A stretch of 64,000 nucleotides of DNA from Exiguobacterium sp. s193 (GCF_018618755.1 NZ_JACSMR010000004.1:62001-126000); one strand, 5' to 3'; positions 35,130 through 45,402 are shown, counted from the first letter of the stretch. Numbers and translations are program-made. Notes: generated from the letters alone by a model not told the origin.

Positions 35130-36653
35130 TTAGTCGACTTGAACAAAAAATTGGTTTTTCCCGCGGCGCTTCGCCTCATACATCGCAAGATCTGCTTGTT
35201 CGATTAACTTTGTCCGTGACGTCGCATGGGTCGGATAAATCGCACAACCGATGCTTGCGGTCATAAAGACCGGTGTGTCCTGTAAAATAAAGGGACGCTC
35301 GAACAATTCGATTAACTGTTCCCCACACTCATCGATTTCCTGACTCTCTTTCACGTCGAATAATAAAACAACGAATTCATCGCCACCTTGACGTGAGATG
35401 ACCGTGTTATGCGGCAAACGTTTCTCGAGACGGCTCGCAAGATCGATAATCAGTTGATCACCCATCTGGTGACCATACGTGTCATTGATTTGTTTAAAGT
35501 GGTCTACATCAATGAAATAGAGCGCCGCAAGACGTTGATGCGTGGCTGCCCGTCGTAATTCTTCTTTAAAGAGTCGTGCAAACAGATACCGGTTCGGTAA
35601 GTTCGTCAACGCATCATGGTAGGCGATGTGTTCCATTTCTTCGAGTGCTTGTTCTAAAGCTGCCGTCCGTTCTTCGACTTTTGCTTCTAAGTTTTCCCGC
35701 AACCGTTGATTGTCCATCACAATCCGGAGTTGCCTTGAAATCAACAACGGTGTCGCAATCATCAAACCAATCGTCAATCCGTTTAAGCTAACGGCTTGAC
35801 GCGCCATTGTAATGAATAAAATCAATAAAAATATATATGGCGTAATCAGACGAATCCAGTCCAGCACACGCCGGTTTAACCGAAAATCGGTGAGGCGTTC
35901 ATCAGCATCAAATAAAATCGCTGCACCACCAACAGTCAAGGTTGTTGCAAGCCAAATCGGGTCGAGCCACATCGCGGAAATCGGGAACGACCCTCGATAC
36001 AGCACGATATACAGCAGGTCTGCTAGTAATTGAAGGTGAAACCCTAACAAAATCAACAGCAACGAAGCACTATTTCCACGCTTCATCACACCGAAAAATA
36101 AAATGATCATTCCACCGAGAAAAAGTAAATCTCCAAGTGGATAGCGAATCAACAACAATGCCTCGATATCAAATGTACCGGCATCCTCCAGATATGGCGT
36201 AATCATGTAATGCCAAGAAATTGCCCCGGCGACGATCAAGATGATCAATTCATCAAATAAGAAAAACCGCAGATTGATTTGTGCCCGACGATTGTAAAGA
36301 AAATAAAAAAAGGCAACCAAATAAAAAATGATTTGTAGGCTAAAGACAAAATCAATCCAATCAAACGGTCCGAATCGTTCAGCTCGCTGTAAGTTCAGAA
36401 ACAGTTGACCAAATTCACCAACTACTAATGAACCGTTTCCTAAAAGTAATAATAAAAAAAGCCGTCTTGTAAATCGACGCGACACATGCTTGCGGATTGC
36501 GCTGACCAACATCACAGAAGAAATCAAGGCGCCTCCGGTCGTAAAAAAGCTATTTCCTAAATGAGCAAGGTCAGAGGATGTACCGACAACACTCAACCAG
36601 ATAAAGTGGCTCGCGATCCATCCCACTATTAAAATGTAAATTGATTTACGCAT
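35130..36653 (-). CDS. Membrane-bound diguanylate cyclase (GGDEF)
   Basis: 507 residues. About nine membrane spans occupy residues 1-320, then a coiled-coil linker (ENLEAKVEERTAALEQALEE) and a GGDEF domain from about residue 350. The active-site signature is RQGGDEF (about residues 428-434), with HDALTNLPNRYLF and IDVDHFKQIND before it. Key catalytic residues are present, so c-di-GMP synthesis is expected. No RxxD inhibitory site is visible just upstream. The sensory N-terminus resembles no family I can name. Lies upstream, in the opposite sense of gene order, of the CHASE3 kinase. Confidence 0.92.
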   Translation of the reverse strand: MRKSIYILIVGWIASHFIWLSVVGTSSDLAHLGNSFFTTGGALISSVMLVSAIRKHVSRRFTRRLFLLLLLGNGSLVVGEFGQLFLNLQRAERFGPFDWIDFVFSLQIIFYLVAFFYFLYNRRAQINLRFFLFDELIILIVAGAISWHYMITPYLEDAGTFDIEALLLIRYPLGDLLFLGGMIILFFGVMKRGNSASLLLILLGFHLQLLADLLYIVLYRGSFPISAMWLDPIWLATTLTVGGAAILFDADERLTDFRLNRRVLDWIRLITPYIFLLILFITMARQAVSLNGLTIGLMIATPLLISRQLRIVMDNQRLRENLEAKVEERTAALEQALEEMEHIAYHDALTNLPNRYLFARLFKEELRRAATHQRLAALYFIDVDHFKQINDTYGHQMGDQLIIDLASRLEKRLPHNTVISRQGGDEFVVLLFDVKESQEIDECGEQLIELFERPFILQDTPVFMTASIGCAIYPTHATSRTKLIEQADLAMYEAKRRGKNQFFVQVD

Positions 36654-36802
36654 CGTCTTCCCCCTCCTTTTTTCATATAGTTCAATTGTCCTATAAAATT
36701 ATCGGTCGAAACTCTTTATTTTTAACCTTTATTCCTTATTATTTTAAAATATTTTTTTATTTTATCTTTATTTTATATTTAAATGCTTTGTATTTAAAAG
36801 AA

Positions 36803-36836
36803 AAAAGAATTACCATCAAATGTCGATGGCAATCCT
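36803..36836 (-). terminator. Terminator of the histidine kinase gene
   Basis: On the minus strand GATTGCCATC and GATGGTAATTC form a hairpin followed by TTTTTT. The rest of 36654-36859 is AT-rich with no gene seen. Confidence 0.7.
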
Positions 36837-36859
36837 TCATATCATTCTTTAACTATTTT

Positions 36860-39397
36860 TTAGTTAGCCACTACTTGTAAAGGTAAAAGAATCGTAAAGA
36901 TGCTTCCGACTCCTTCTTCCGACTCGACATGAATCGTTCCTTCATGCTCTTTCACAATCTCCTTACAAATGGACAATCCAAGTCCGGTTCCCCCGATTCG
37001 TCGTGTATCTGAATTATCAACACGGTAAAACTTATCAAACAGATGAGCAAAGGCATGATGTGGAATTCCGATTCCGTCATCTACGACCCGGATGATGATG
37101 TCTTCGTCACTCGTATCAAGTGTTACATCAATCTTTCCACCTTCTGGTGAATACTTGATGGCATTATTGATGAGATTGCTGAGTAGTTGTTTGATCCGGT
37201 CTTCATCTGCTACGATATGCGGTAACGTCGCCGTCAACTGATGAAGTTCAATGGAATGACGAATGCTTGAAGCCGCATACACACTGATGACCCGCTTCGT
37301 GACATCATATAAATCAAGCTCTTTCTTTTGATACAATTGCGCCCCGGACTGCATCCGTTGCACATCAAGGAAATCGGTCACTAAGTTCGACAACCGCCCT
37401 GTCTCATCATGAATCGTCGCTAAATATTTTTTCTGTTTGATGACATCGATTTCACGGTTCAACATCAACTCCGTGAAGCCGTAAATGGATGAAAGTGGCG
37501 TTCGCAGCTCATGTGATACGGTTGAAACGAGTTCTGTCTTTAAGCGATCCGCTTCTGTTTCCCGGGTAATATCCCGGATGACGAGGATGACCCCTTTCCA
37601 TCCACCTTCGATATCAATCCGTTCTGTATACACTTCGAGGTGTGCCGTATTGTTGCGCACATCGAACTGAAACTTATCTGGTGGCACGACGCCTGAGCGA
37701 ATCAGTGTGACATATTCATCAAACATCACTTGGTTATCGACAACACTTCGCATCACTTCAATCACGTAAGTACCGGACGATAAGGTACGGTCGCTCGTAA
37801 ATTCTGATTGCAATTCTGGAATTAAGTCAAACAACGGTCGGTTGACGTATAGTTCGTCGTTTCCATCTTCGAGATAAATGATGGCTTCCCGAATCGAATC
37901 CAGGACTTGTTCTGTTTTTTTCTTTTCTTGTTTCATCTCTTCATACGAACGTGTGCGCAAGAGCGATAAAGTCATTTGTTGCGAAAAATCACGCATATCA
38001 AGCAATTGTTGTTTTTTATACGCTGATTTGTAGCGTACTAAATAAATGGCAGCCATCAACTGGCCGGTTGACGGGTCATAAATCGGCAATGCTACTTCAT
38101 GTGTGTTAAAAGCATATGGAATATCTGTTGTCCGATCGACTCGTTTTTCAGATTGAACGATTGAGTTCCCTAACAGCATTCGGTTTAAGACAGAAGTGTC
38201 ATCTGTTCGCAATGCTTCTAAATGGCTGGTTTTCATACCATTCGTCGTCGCACCGATGTAGTCTTCCTCTTCGTAGAGTAGTAATGCCCCGTACTCAGAA
38301 GCCGTAATATCAATCATTTTTTGAACGATTGACGGATAGGCTTCTACCGTCTCACGGACTGCTAATGCTTCCGTTAATTCACTGCGTAACTTCAACTTTT
38401 CTTCATTCTGTTTTGTCGACAGGTAGGCTTCTTCGAGTTCTTCCTGTTGGGCTTGTAACTCTTCTTGTTGGGCAAGTAATTCTTCACTTTGTGCTTGCAG
38501 TTCTTCATTTTTTTCTTGCATCGCATCTTTATGCGTATTTGTCGTGATCGCCATTTGATTGAACGAAGCGCGGAGTAATCCGATTTCATCCGGACGCTGA
38601 CCGGCGGAAGGATCGACCTCAATCGGTTCGTTTCGTGTCAATTTTTGATTGTCATCAATCAATCGGAATAATTGTTTCGTCATCCGACGAATGAATGGGT
38701 GAACAAACAATAAAATAAAGCTGACCAAAACAAGAATACTCGAAATCCAGATCCATTGTGTCTTGGCGACTTCATTCCGCAATTTTAAGACGGCAGCTTC
38801 TTGTCGTTGTTGCAAGTCATCCCGGTATTCTTCTAGTGCCGACGAAGCTTTTGCGATATCCGGTGTAATATCAATCGATCCATCTGCCGTCGGTTTAATT
38901 TGTCCCTGCTCCACAAGACGTTTCGCAATCGGTAAAGAAAACAGGCTGTTGCCTTGTAAGAAATCTTCATTGATTCGATTTTCTTTTTTTTCCGTTACAT
39001 ACGATTGTGTAAGCGGAAATAACGCACCGTAGTACAAATCATAAAGATTTCCCATCTGTGCGGAAAATTCTTCTTCTTGATCGGTATCTGCCCTACGAGC
39101 AAACCAATCCGTTTCACTTTTTATTTCTGTCCGTAACGCTTCAATTTCATTAAACCGTTCTTGATTTCCGAAAATCACGAATCCACGCAATCCGAACTGG
39201 ACCGTCTGCCAATTGTCCCATAACGTATCCGCCCGTCGGTTTTTCTCACTAATCATCTCAAGATCCGCCCGTGATGATTCAATCCGAGCCTCCATATAGT
39301 CATAAACAAAAAAAGATGTTACCGATACTAACAGCAATAAGGCATAAAAGACTGCGAGTAACTGGCGTCCGATTCGTCTCCGAATCCACTTGATCAT
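36860..39397 (-). CDS. CHASE3-HAMP-GAF-PAS sensor histidine kinase
   Basis: 845 residues. Order: membrane span (about 12-32), an extracellular CHASE3-like helical sensor (RADTLWDNWQTVQFGLRGFV onward), a second span (about 210-232), HAMP, a long heptad coiled coil (about 298-340), GAF-like region (about 350-490), PAS-like region (about 500-600), HisKA with the phospho-His in STVSHELRTPLSSIYG, and the ATPase with N-box NLINNAIKYSPEGG, DDGIGIP and GGTGLGLSICKEIV. All kinase boxes are intact. No response regulator is adjacent, so it is an orphan or works with a distant partner. Confidence 0.92.
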   Translation of the reverse strand: MIKWIRRRIGRQLLAVFYALLLLVSVTSFFVYDYMEARIESSRADLEMISEKNRRADTLWDNWQTVQFGLRGFVIFGNQERFNEIEALRTEIKSETDWFARRADTDQEEEFSAQMGNLYDLYYGALFPLTQSYVTEKKENRINEDFLQGNSLFSLPIAKRLVEQGQIKPTADGSIDITPDIAKASSALEEYRDDLQQRQEAAVLKLRNEVAKTQWIWISSILVLVSFILLFVHPFIRRMTKQLFRLIDDNQKLTRNEPIEVDPSAGQRPDEIGLLRASFNQMAITTNTHKDAMQEKNEELQAQSEELLAQQEELQAQQEELEEAYLSTKQNEEKLKLRSELTEALAVRETVEAYPSIVQKMIDITASEYGALLLYEEEDYIGATTNGMKTSHLEALRTDDTSVLNRMLLGNSIVQSEKRVDRTTDIPYAFNTHEVALPIYDPSTGQLMAAIYLVRYKSAYKKQQLLDMRDFSQQMTLSLLRTRSYEEMKQEKKKTEQVLDSIREAIIYLEDGNDELYVNRPLFDLIPELQSEFTSDRTLSSGTYVIEVMRSVVDNQVMFDEYVTLIRSGVVPPDKFQFDVRNNTAHLEVYTERIDIEGGWKGVILVIRDITRETEADRLKTELVSTVSHELRTPLSSIYGFTELMLNREIDVIKQKKYLATIHDETGRLSNLVTDFLDVQRMQSGAQLYQKKELDLYDVTKRVISVYAASSIRHSIELHQLTATLPHIVADEDRIKQLLSNLINNAIKYSPEGGKIDVTLDTSDEDIIIRVVDDGIGIPHHAFAHLFDKFYRVDNSDTRRIGGTGLGLSICKEIVKEHEGTIHVESEEGVGSIFTILLPLQVVAN

Positions 39398-39508
39398 AAA
39401 ATATCCTCCTCATCACCCACTCTGGATGATGCATCTTTTTAATTGGTTTCAGTTACTTTAAAATAGCATATTCTACCGAAAAATACCTTAAAAAACAATG
39501 GACTCAAA

Positions 39509-39544
39509 AGAAATCCTCTCCCAGCAAACCGGAAGAGGATTTCT
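39509..39544 (-). terminator. Terminator of the subtilase gene
   Basis: AGAAATCCTCT (39509-39519) pairs with AGAGGATTTCT (39534-39544); T-rich on the minus strand. Confidence 0.75.
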
Positions 39545-39551
39545 TAACACA

Positions 39552-42425
39552 TTATTTCTTTGCTTTTTTGACAGTGACTGCTGTTTTCAAGCTTGTTTGT
39601 TTGTGTGAATTAACCAGATAGACGGATAGTTTCGTTCCTGCTTTTTGTTTCGCGATTTTTACTGAAAACGTTCCTTTTGAAGTAACTGTCCCTTTAGCGA
39701 TGACTTTCTGTTTCGCATTTTTTACATAGACACGTGTTTTCTTCTCACCTGTCCCGGTCAGTTTCGTTTGGTTACTGTAGAATGTTTTAACTTTTGGTGC
39801 TGCGGGCGGTGCTACTACCGTCACAACAGTTGGTTTACTCGAACGTTTTGCAATGTCGAGGACCGTCACAGCAAGACGGGAGCCGCCTGCTTGTTTCGGT
39901 AATTTGATACTGAACTTGCCTTTGGCATCGACTAGACCTGTTGCAACCACTTTGTTTTTAACATCTTTGACGACAATTTTCCCACCGGAAATCGCCGTAC
40001 CTGAGATTTTTTTTGCACCTGCAAGGACCGGATTGACTTTCGGTGCGGTCGGTGCTTTCCCTGCTAAAACTTCTGTCCGTTCCGAAGTGAGATCCGTTCC
40101 ATTTGCATAACGGATTGTTAAGACTGTCGCTTTTGTTTGACGTGGGATTTGAACAGAGAACGTACCTGCTTTTGCGACTGTCGAAGCAAGACGTTTCGTT
40201 GACCAGATTTCGACTTTTGTTCCGGTTTTGACTTTCCCGCTGACGAGCAGTTTGTTGTCATAGACCGGATTGACTTTGCCTTTCAAGTGCAACTGAGAAA
40301 TCGCACGTGGGATACTGACTTTTCCGTAACCTGCGACCGGACTCACGTAAGCCGGTAACTTCTCGGGTGCTTTCCCTGGCGGATACTCATCTTCCATGTC
40401 TTCTTCATCATCATACCAATCGTTCGGGTTTTCAAAAGCGAGTGGTTCGGCACTTGTCCGTAAAATATTTTCGATTTCTTTTGGTTTAAGTGTCGCATCG
40501 AGTGACGCCAAGATGCCGGCGACTGCCGTGACGTGTGGGGTCGCCATACTTGTTCCGTCCATATAGACCGTGTTGCCGTCCGGGACGAGACTCGCGATTT
40601 TTGATCCGGGTGCAACGACATCCAGTCCATAACCGTAGTTCGAATAGTCGGCGACCATGCCAAGCGGATTCGTTGCCCCGACAGAAATCGCATATTCTGA
40701 ACTTGCTGGGAAACCAACGTAACTGTCGTATTCATTTCCTGATGCTGCAACGACCGTGACGCCTTTCTCGGCCGCATATTTCATCATGTAGGCCATCGTC
40801 CGGCTTTCGCCGCCACCAAGGCTCATGTTGATGACTTTTGCTCCGTGATCGACCGCATATTTAATACCGAGTGCGATGGCATCCGTCTCGCCTTCACCAT
40901 TCGCATTCAATACTTTAATCGGTAAGATTTTAGCAGCTTGATGAATGCCGCGAATTCCATATTCGTTTTCAAGTGAGGCTGCGATGACACCGGAGACATG
41001 CGTCCCGTGACCATTGTCGTCAAGCGCATCGCCTTGTCCATTGACATCCACATAGTTTTTTTCATTTGCGATGTCGACTTTGCCTTGTAAATCCTTTAGA
41101 CGGTAATCGACTCCCGTATCGATGACGGCAATCGTCACCGGTGCGAGCGTCTTACTAATTGGGCTTTGGATGAATTGTTCAAAGCCGATTCCGACATCCG
41201 GCAACTGTTCAACGAGTGCCTTCTTATTTAACGCCCATTGGTAATCAAAGTTGATATCACTTGTTGCCCGGTACGTCTGGATTTTCTCGACGTACTCGAC
41301 GGCAGACGAACGATTTAATGATTGTTTTAATGCAGTGGCCGTTTGACTTTTGACAGTCGGATCTTCCGTGACGATGACGAAGTCACCTGCTTTTCCAAGC
41401 GATAGACGCTCGACGTCAGTTGCCGACGTACCGGCAATTTTCATGGAACGATTTGCCTGACCCGGTTTCAACTTCACGATGAAACGTGTTTTTTCTGACG
41501 ACTGAATCTTCATGCCAAGTGAATCGAACGTTTCACTTAACGTACTTCCGCCAATCGCCGAGATGTCCATTTTCTTTGCATACTGATCGATTTCGCTTGC
41601 GATGACTTCTGGCGAAGCGTCACGCGTCAGTGTATAGAGGCGATTGACAGCTTGTTGATCTGCTTTTGACAACGTGTACGTCGTCCCGTTGACAAGTGCC
41701 GTCATCGCCGGTTTCAATGTTTTCAAGTCTTCATAGGCCTGCGCCCGTTTATCTTTATTGAATAAGATGGCCTTGACGACATAAGGTGATGCTTTGTAGT
41801 AGAGCGATGTTAAGCTGCGTCCTTGATCGGACTGGCTCAACACTTGCTTTTGAATCGCATGCATTAACGCTAGCATTGGTTTTTCTTCTGCTGTCTGCTT
41901 CAATGCTTCTTCCGCGGCACAGCTGATATCGCTGATTGGTTCATACTCGACTGCAAGCTTGACGTCATTGTACGTCAATTTGACATGGGCCGCTTTCGTT
42001 GTTTTTCCTTCTTCGATTTCCGGGTAGTAATCCACTTTTACATAATATGGACCATCCCAAGCGTACGGGACAGCAAGTTTTGTTGGGTCTTTTTCATCGG
42101 GTTCAGCGTAGCCCCGGTAACGATCGAATGTTTCATCTTTCGCTGCCATTTCTTCACTCGGATAAGCTGCCACTTCCACCGATTGGTCTGTATCAATCGA
42201 TAATTCGAAGTGTGAGGCTGTTTTTTCAATTCCAGCTTGGTGTTCGACCTTATACCAATATGTATTCTTTTCATTCGTCCCTGTCTCAAGGACTGTTTCT
42301 TGACCGGCCTTCAATCCAATCGCCTGTCCGAGTTCGTCCGCCGCTACCGTCTTCGTAGCGAGTGGTCCCATACCAAGTGTCAGGATGAGGCAGCTCAACA
42401 TGAGCCAAATCGTCAACTTCTTCAC
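39552..42425 (-). CDS. Secreted subtilisin-like serine peptidase (S8)
   Basis: 957 residues. Signal peptide at residues 1-29 (KKLTIWLMLSCLILTLGMG core). A ~400-residue N-terminal part contains a prepeptidase-type and pro-region. The catalytic Asp is in VIDTGVDYRL (about 436), His in DDNGHGTHVSGV (about 473), and Ser in DGTSMATPHVTA (about 624). The C-terminus has three related Ig-like repeats (about 680-957), each with a GKF/GTFSVKI-type strand, likely cell-wall or substrate binding. The start is GTG 42425 after AAGGAGGAACATTA. An exported protease for protein scavenging; no sorting signal LPxTG seen. Confidence 0.92.
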   Translation of the reverse strand: MKKLTIWLMLSCLILTLGMGPLATKTVAADELGQAIGLKAGQETVLETGTNEKNTYWYKVEHQAGIEKTASHFELSIDTDQSVEVAAYPSEEMAAKDETFDRYRGYAEPDEKDPTKLAVPYAWDGPYYVKVDYYPEIEEGKTTKAAHVKLTYNDVKLAVEYEPISDISCAAEEALKQTAEEKPMLALMHAIQKQVLSQSDQGRSLTSLYYKASPYVVKAILFNKDKRAQAYEDLKTLKPAMTALVNGTTYTLSKADQQAVNRLYTLTRDASPEVIASEIDQYAKKMDISAIGGSTLSETFDSLGMKIQSSEKTRFIVKLKPGQANRSMKIAGTSATDVERLSLGKAGDFVIVTEDPTVKSQTATALKQSLNRSSAVEYVEKIQTYRATSDINFDYQWALNKKALVEQLPDVGIGFEQFIQSPISKTLAPVTIAVIDTGVDYRLKDLQGKVDIANEKNYVDVNGQGDALDDNGHGTHVSGVIAASLENEYGIRGIHQAAKILPIKVLNANGEGETDAIALGIKYAVDHGAKVINMSLGGGESRTMAYMMKYAAEKGVTVVAASGNEYDSYVGFPASSEYAISVGATNPLGMVADYSNYGYGLDVVAPGSKIASLVPDGNTVYMDGTSMATPHVTAVAGILASLDATLKPKEIENILRTSAEPLAFENPNDWYDDEEDMEDEYPPGKAPEKLPAYVSPVAGYGKVSIPRAISQLHLKGKVNPVYDNKLLVSGKVKTGTKVEIWSTKRLASTVAKAGTFSVQIPRQTKATVLTIRYANGTDLTSERTEVLAGKAPTAPKVNPVLAGAKKISGTAISGGKIVVKDVKNKVVATGLVDAKGKFSIKLPKQAGGSRLAVTVLDIAKRSSKPTVVTVVAPPAAPKVKTFYSNQTKLTGTGEKKTRVYVKNAKQKVIAKGTVTSKGTFSVKIAKQKAGTKLSVYLVNSHKQTSLKTAVTVKKAKK

Positions 42426-42580
42426 TAATGTTCCTCCTTAAAAAAATAAAATCGCACTTTTCTCAAGTATAAACATTATTTGGATAAAAATGATAATATG
42501 TTTTTGCATTTCTACCTTACAATTTCGAAAGGAAATGCGAATCCGGCCGAATGACTGATTCGTTCTACTTTTCCAGAAAA

Positions 42581-42610
42581 AACCTATCCTCTCAAACGAA
42601 AGGATAGGTT
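42581..42610 (-). terminator. Terminator of the msrA-msrB fusion gene
   Basis: AACCTATCCT and AGGATAGGTT form a hairpin followed by TTTTTTC on the minus strand. Confidence 0.85.
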
Positions 42611-42617
42611 GCAGAAA

Positions 42618-43718
42618 TCATTTAAATTCGGATACGTACTGACCGTACCCTTCTTTTTTTAAATCTTCCTTAGGAATGAACTTCAAGGCAGCCGAGTTCA
42701 TACAGTACCGCAGACCGGTTGGTTCAGGTCCATCATTAAAGACGTGACCTAGATGGGCGTTGCCATGACGACTCCGGACTTCCATCCGCTTCATTCCGAG
42801 GGCAAAATCACTTTTTTCAATGATGTTCCCAGGCTCGAGTGGTTGACTGAAGCTGGGCCATCCTGTTTTCGAATCGTACTTATCTTTTGATGAGAAGAGT
42901 GGTTCGCCAGAAATCAAATCGACATAAATCCCATCTGCCTTTAAGTCGTGATAAGGATTGTCGAAGGCAGGTTCGGTCCCGTCTTCCTGTGTCACTTTAT
43001 ACTGAATGTCCGTCAACTTGGCTTTCTTTTGTTCATCTGTCAATTTGTCATACTTCGGTAAGTCGAGTTTCGGTTGATCATTCCAATGACGATCGATGAA
43101 GTCATCTCGTCCGGAAGCCGCCCGGTAAAATTTATATTTCTTTTCACTTTTCAAGTAGTAGTCTTGGTGGTACGCTTCCGCTTCATAGAAAGGACCAGCC
43201 TCAATCAAAGGTGTGACGATTTTGTCGTCAAAGATGCCGCGGTCTGCCAAGTCCTGTTTTGACTGTTCGGCAATCTGCTTTTGCTTGGCATCCGTATAAA
43301 AAATCGCTGTCGTATACGACTCCCCTTGATCGACGAATTGACCGTTCGGGTCGGTTGGATCGATTTGGCGCCAGTAGACGTCGAGTAACTGTTTGTACGA
43401 GATGACAGCCGGGTCAAACGTAATCAAGACGGCTTCCCGGTGCCCCGTCGTTTCTGCTGATACTTGATTGTACGTCGGGTTTTTAACATCGCCGCCTGTA
43501 TAACCCGAGATGACGGATTTTACGCCCTTCAATTCCTCAAATGGCGGCTCCATACACCAAAAGCAGCCCCCTGCTAAAATCGCCGTCTCCTCTTTCGCAT
43601 AGGTCAGTTCTTTACTTCCACTCGATTTCGCCTGTTGCTGCTGGAAAACAAAATACCCGCCAATCATGATGGCAAGCAGCGCAACGACGGATAGAATCGT
43701 CAACATCCGCTTCTTCAT
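42618..43718 (-). CDS. Membrane-anchored MsrA-MsrB methionine sulfoxide reductase fusion
   Basis: 366 residues. A hydrophobic N-terminal anchor ([18 protein letters not shown]) is followed by an MsrA domain with the catalytic Cys52 in [11 protein letters not shown] and an MsrB domain with Cys339 in RYCMNSAAL. The two domains reduce S- and R-methionine sulfoxide. The MsrB part lacks the zinc-binding CxxC pairs. An uncleaved or lipid-free anchor points to action outside the membrane, protecting surface proteins. ATG 43718; the upstream 43719-43902 region holds the divergent promoters. Confidence 0.93.
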   Translation of the reverse strand: MKKRMLTILSVVALLAIMIGGYFVFQQQQAKSSGSKELTYAKEETAILAGGCFWCMEPPFEELKGVKSVISGYTGGDVKNPTYNQVSAETTGHREAVLITFDPAVISYKQLLDVYWRQIDPTDPNGQFVDQGESYTTAIFYTDAKQKQIAEQSKQDLADRGIFDDKIVTPLIEAGPFYEAEAYHQDYYLKSEKKYKFYRAASGRDDFIDRHWNDQPKLDLPKYDKLTDEQKKAKLTDIQYKVTQEDGTEPAFDNPYHDLKADGIYVDLISGEPLFSSKDKYDSKTGWPSFSQPLEPGNIIEKSDFALGMKRMEVRSRHGNAHLGHVFNDGPEPTGLRYCMNSAALKFIPKEDLKKEGYGQYVSEFK

Positions 43719-43902
43719 CTCCCTTCGCCTCCTTTTTACAGCTTACGTTCCGGGTGAATGGTTAGATGTCTTTTTTCTAATGTACCTTGATTTCACATAG
43801 TTTGTCGTTGTGCATGCTTCAAAATCGCACATCCGTCCTTAAATGATTATTTACTGAAAAAGAAGGGAACAGTTCTAAGACTAAACACCAGGAGGGGTAT
43901 CG

Positions 43903-44286
43903 ATGTTTGATTATACGGTCACGACCGAACACTCAACAGCAGAAACCATCACGCGGCTGAAAGAGGAGCTCCAAAAGATTTCATTTGGTGTCCTCTGGGA
44001 ATTTGATTTAGCAGGCAAGCTCGATGAAAAGGGACTCGACTTTGAAGGCGAGTACCATATTCTCGAAGTTTGTAACCCAAAAGAAGCACATCGTGTCCTG
44101 TCAGCTGAACGACGGGCCGGTTACTTCCTACCTTGTAAATTAGCGGTCTTTACGGAGAAGGGTCAAACGAAGATCGGGATGCCACGTCCGACGGCATTGA
44201 TTGCGCTCGTGGAAGATGAACAATTAAAACAGGTCGCAAAAGAAGTCGAAGATCAATTGCTTCACGTCATCGATGCAAGCAAATAA
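43903..44286 (+). CDS. DUF302 family protein
   Basis: 127 residues. The family-typical beta-rich fold shows YTVTTEHSTAETITRLKEEL, FGVLWEFDLAGKL, and ILEVCNPKEAHRVL followed by GYFLPCKLAVF. Function of DUF302 is unsettled, though it often sits in sulfur, metal or redox neighbourhoods. Start ATG 43903 after AGGAGGGG. Note that ACACCAGGAGGGGTAT around the RBS resembles the CstR-type operators seen nearby (see findings), which would link it to the sulfur cluster. Confidence 0.88.
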   Translation: MFDYTVTTEHSTAETITRLKEELQKISFGVLWEFDLAGKLDEKGLDFEGEYHILEVCNPKEAHRVLSAERRAGYFLPCKLAVFTEKGQTKIGMPRPTALIALVEDEQLKQVAKEVEDQLLHVIDASK

Positions 44287-44293
44287 GTAAGTA

Positions 44294-44335
44294 AAAACGA
44301 GTCGGTTCCGTCTTTTGACGATACCGACTCGTTTT
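44294..44335. terminator. Terminator between DUF302 gene and tauE-like gene
   Basis: AAAACGAGTCGG (44294-44305) pairs with CCGACTCGTTTT (44324-44335), with T runs on both strands. Serves two convergent genes. Confidence 0.85.
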
Positions 44336-44344
44336 TTTGTCTGC

Positions 44345-45121
44345 TCATAAAATATCAAGCCAAATCTTAATTGCTGTCGCGAGAATCAAGACGGCAAGTG
44401 TCACTTGCAGGATTTTTGTATTCATCTTTTTCCCGGCGATCGCTCCGAGTGGTGCCGCAATCAGACTCGCAACGACCATGATGGCAGCAGGACCCCAATC
44501 GACTTGCCCCGTCGTAATTTTACCGACGGTCGCGCCAATCGAAGAAATGAATGTAATCGCGAGAGACGAAGCGATCGTCATCCGCGTTGGAATTTTTAAG
44601 ATGACGAGCATGATCGGGACAAGTAAGAATGCCCCGGCAGCACCGACGATCCCAGCGCCAATCCCGACGATGAAGGCAGCACTTGCTGCGATACCTTTAT
44701 TGAACTTCACTTGATCGAGTGGAATGTCATCGAGCCCTTTTTTCGGGACGAACATCATGACAGCAGCCGTCAACGCCAATATGCCGTAGACAAGATTGAT
44801 TGTATCTTCTGCTAAGACATTTGAGCCATATGCGCCGATGAAGCTCCCAATCAAAATCGCTCCCCCCATATAGAGAATCAGCGACTTGTTCAGGTAACCG
44901 CCTTTACGATACGCCCAGACACCGCCAATCGTCGCGAAAAATACTTGAATGGCACTGATTCCTGCGACCTCATGGGCAGAAAACGCCGCAAATCCGAGCA
45001 GCGGCGGAATGTAAAGTAACATCGGATACTTGATGATCGACCCGCCAATCCCTAACATCCCGGAGATGTATGAACCGACGAAACCGATTAAGAAGATGGT
45101 AATGATAAAACCAATTTCCAT
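44345..45121 (-). CDS. TauE/SafE family sulfite exporter-like permease (persulfide cluster)
   Basis: About 258 residues with eight or so membrane spans. The N-terminus contains [20 protein letters not shown], and a second [20 protein letters not shown] repeat marks the inverted two-fold symmetry of the family. Probably exports sulfite or thiosulfate made by the persulfide dioxygenase. The start is ATG 45121 with GGAGTG upstream; a GTG nine bases earlier would overlap that RBS. It follows tusA with a hairpin between (see terminator), which may lower its expression. Confidence 0.88.
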   Translation of the reverse strand: MEIGFIITIFLIGFVGSYISGMLGIGGSIIKYPMLLYIPPLLGFAAFSAHEVAGISAIQVFFATIGGVWAYRKGGYLNKSLILYMGGAILIGSFIGAYGSNVLAEDTINLVYGILALTAAVMMFVPKKGLDDIPLDQVKFNKGIAASAAFIVGIGAGIVGAAGAFLLVPIMLVILKIPTRMTIASSLAITFISSIGATVGKITTGQVDWGPAAIMVVASLIAAPLGAIAGKKMNTKILQVTLAVLILATAIKIWLDIL

Positions 45122-45133
45122 GTAAATCACTCC

Positions 45134-45165
45134 TTTAAAAAAAGGGGACTGTCAACAGCCCCCTT
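45134..45165 (-). terminator. Terminator-like hairpin between tusA and tauE-like gene
   Basis: On the minus strand GGGGGCTGTTGACAGTCCCC is followed by TTTTTTT, immediately before the next gene's RBS. A real intrinsic terminator would leave the exporter partly dependent on read-through. Confidence 0.65.
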
Positions 45166-45174
45166 CAACTTGAA

Positions 45175-45402
45175 TTACCCTTTTTGAATCCAGAATTTCA
45201 AGACACTCGCTTCTTCTTCGTGTTTAACGAGCTCATGACCGCCTGAGTTTGCCCAAGCTTGTAAATCATTTTTAGCACCTTTATCTGTTGCATGCACTTC
45301 TAAAATTTGTCCTGATTCAAGTCCTGCGATTGCTTTTTTTGTTTTGACGATCGGCATTGGACATGCAAGTCCTTTTGCGTCGAGTACGAGTTCTGATTTC
45401 AT
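45175..45402 (-). CDS. tusA: TusA-like sulfur carrier
   Basis: 75-residue sulfur carrier. The active Cys lies in DAKGLACPMPIVKTKKAI, followed by GQILEVHATDKGAKNDLQAWA. It accepts persulfide sulfur and passes it to partner proteins. The start is ATG 45402 with GGAGGAATTCACC; a longer open frame to 45561 overlaps the previous gene. Encoded with rhodaneses and the dioxygenase, hence part of the CstR-controlled sulfur cluster. Confidence 0.93.
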   Translation of the reverse strand: MKSELVLDAKGLACPMPIVKTKKAIAGLESGQILEVHATDKGAKNDLQAWANSGGHELVKHEEEASVLKFWIQKG

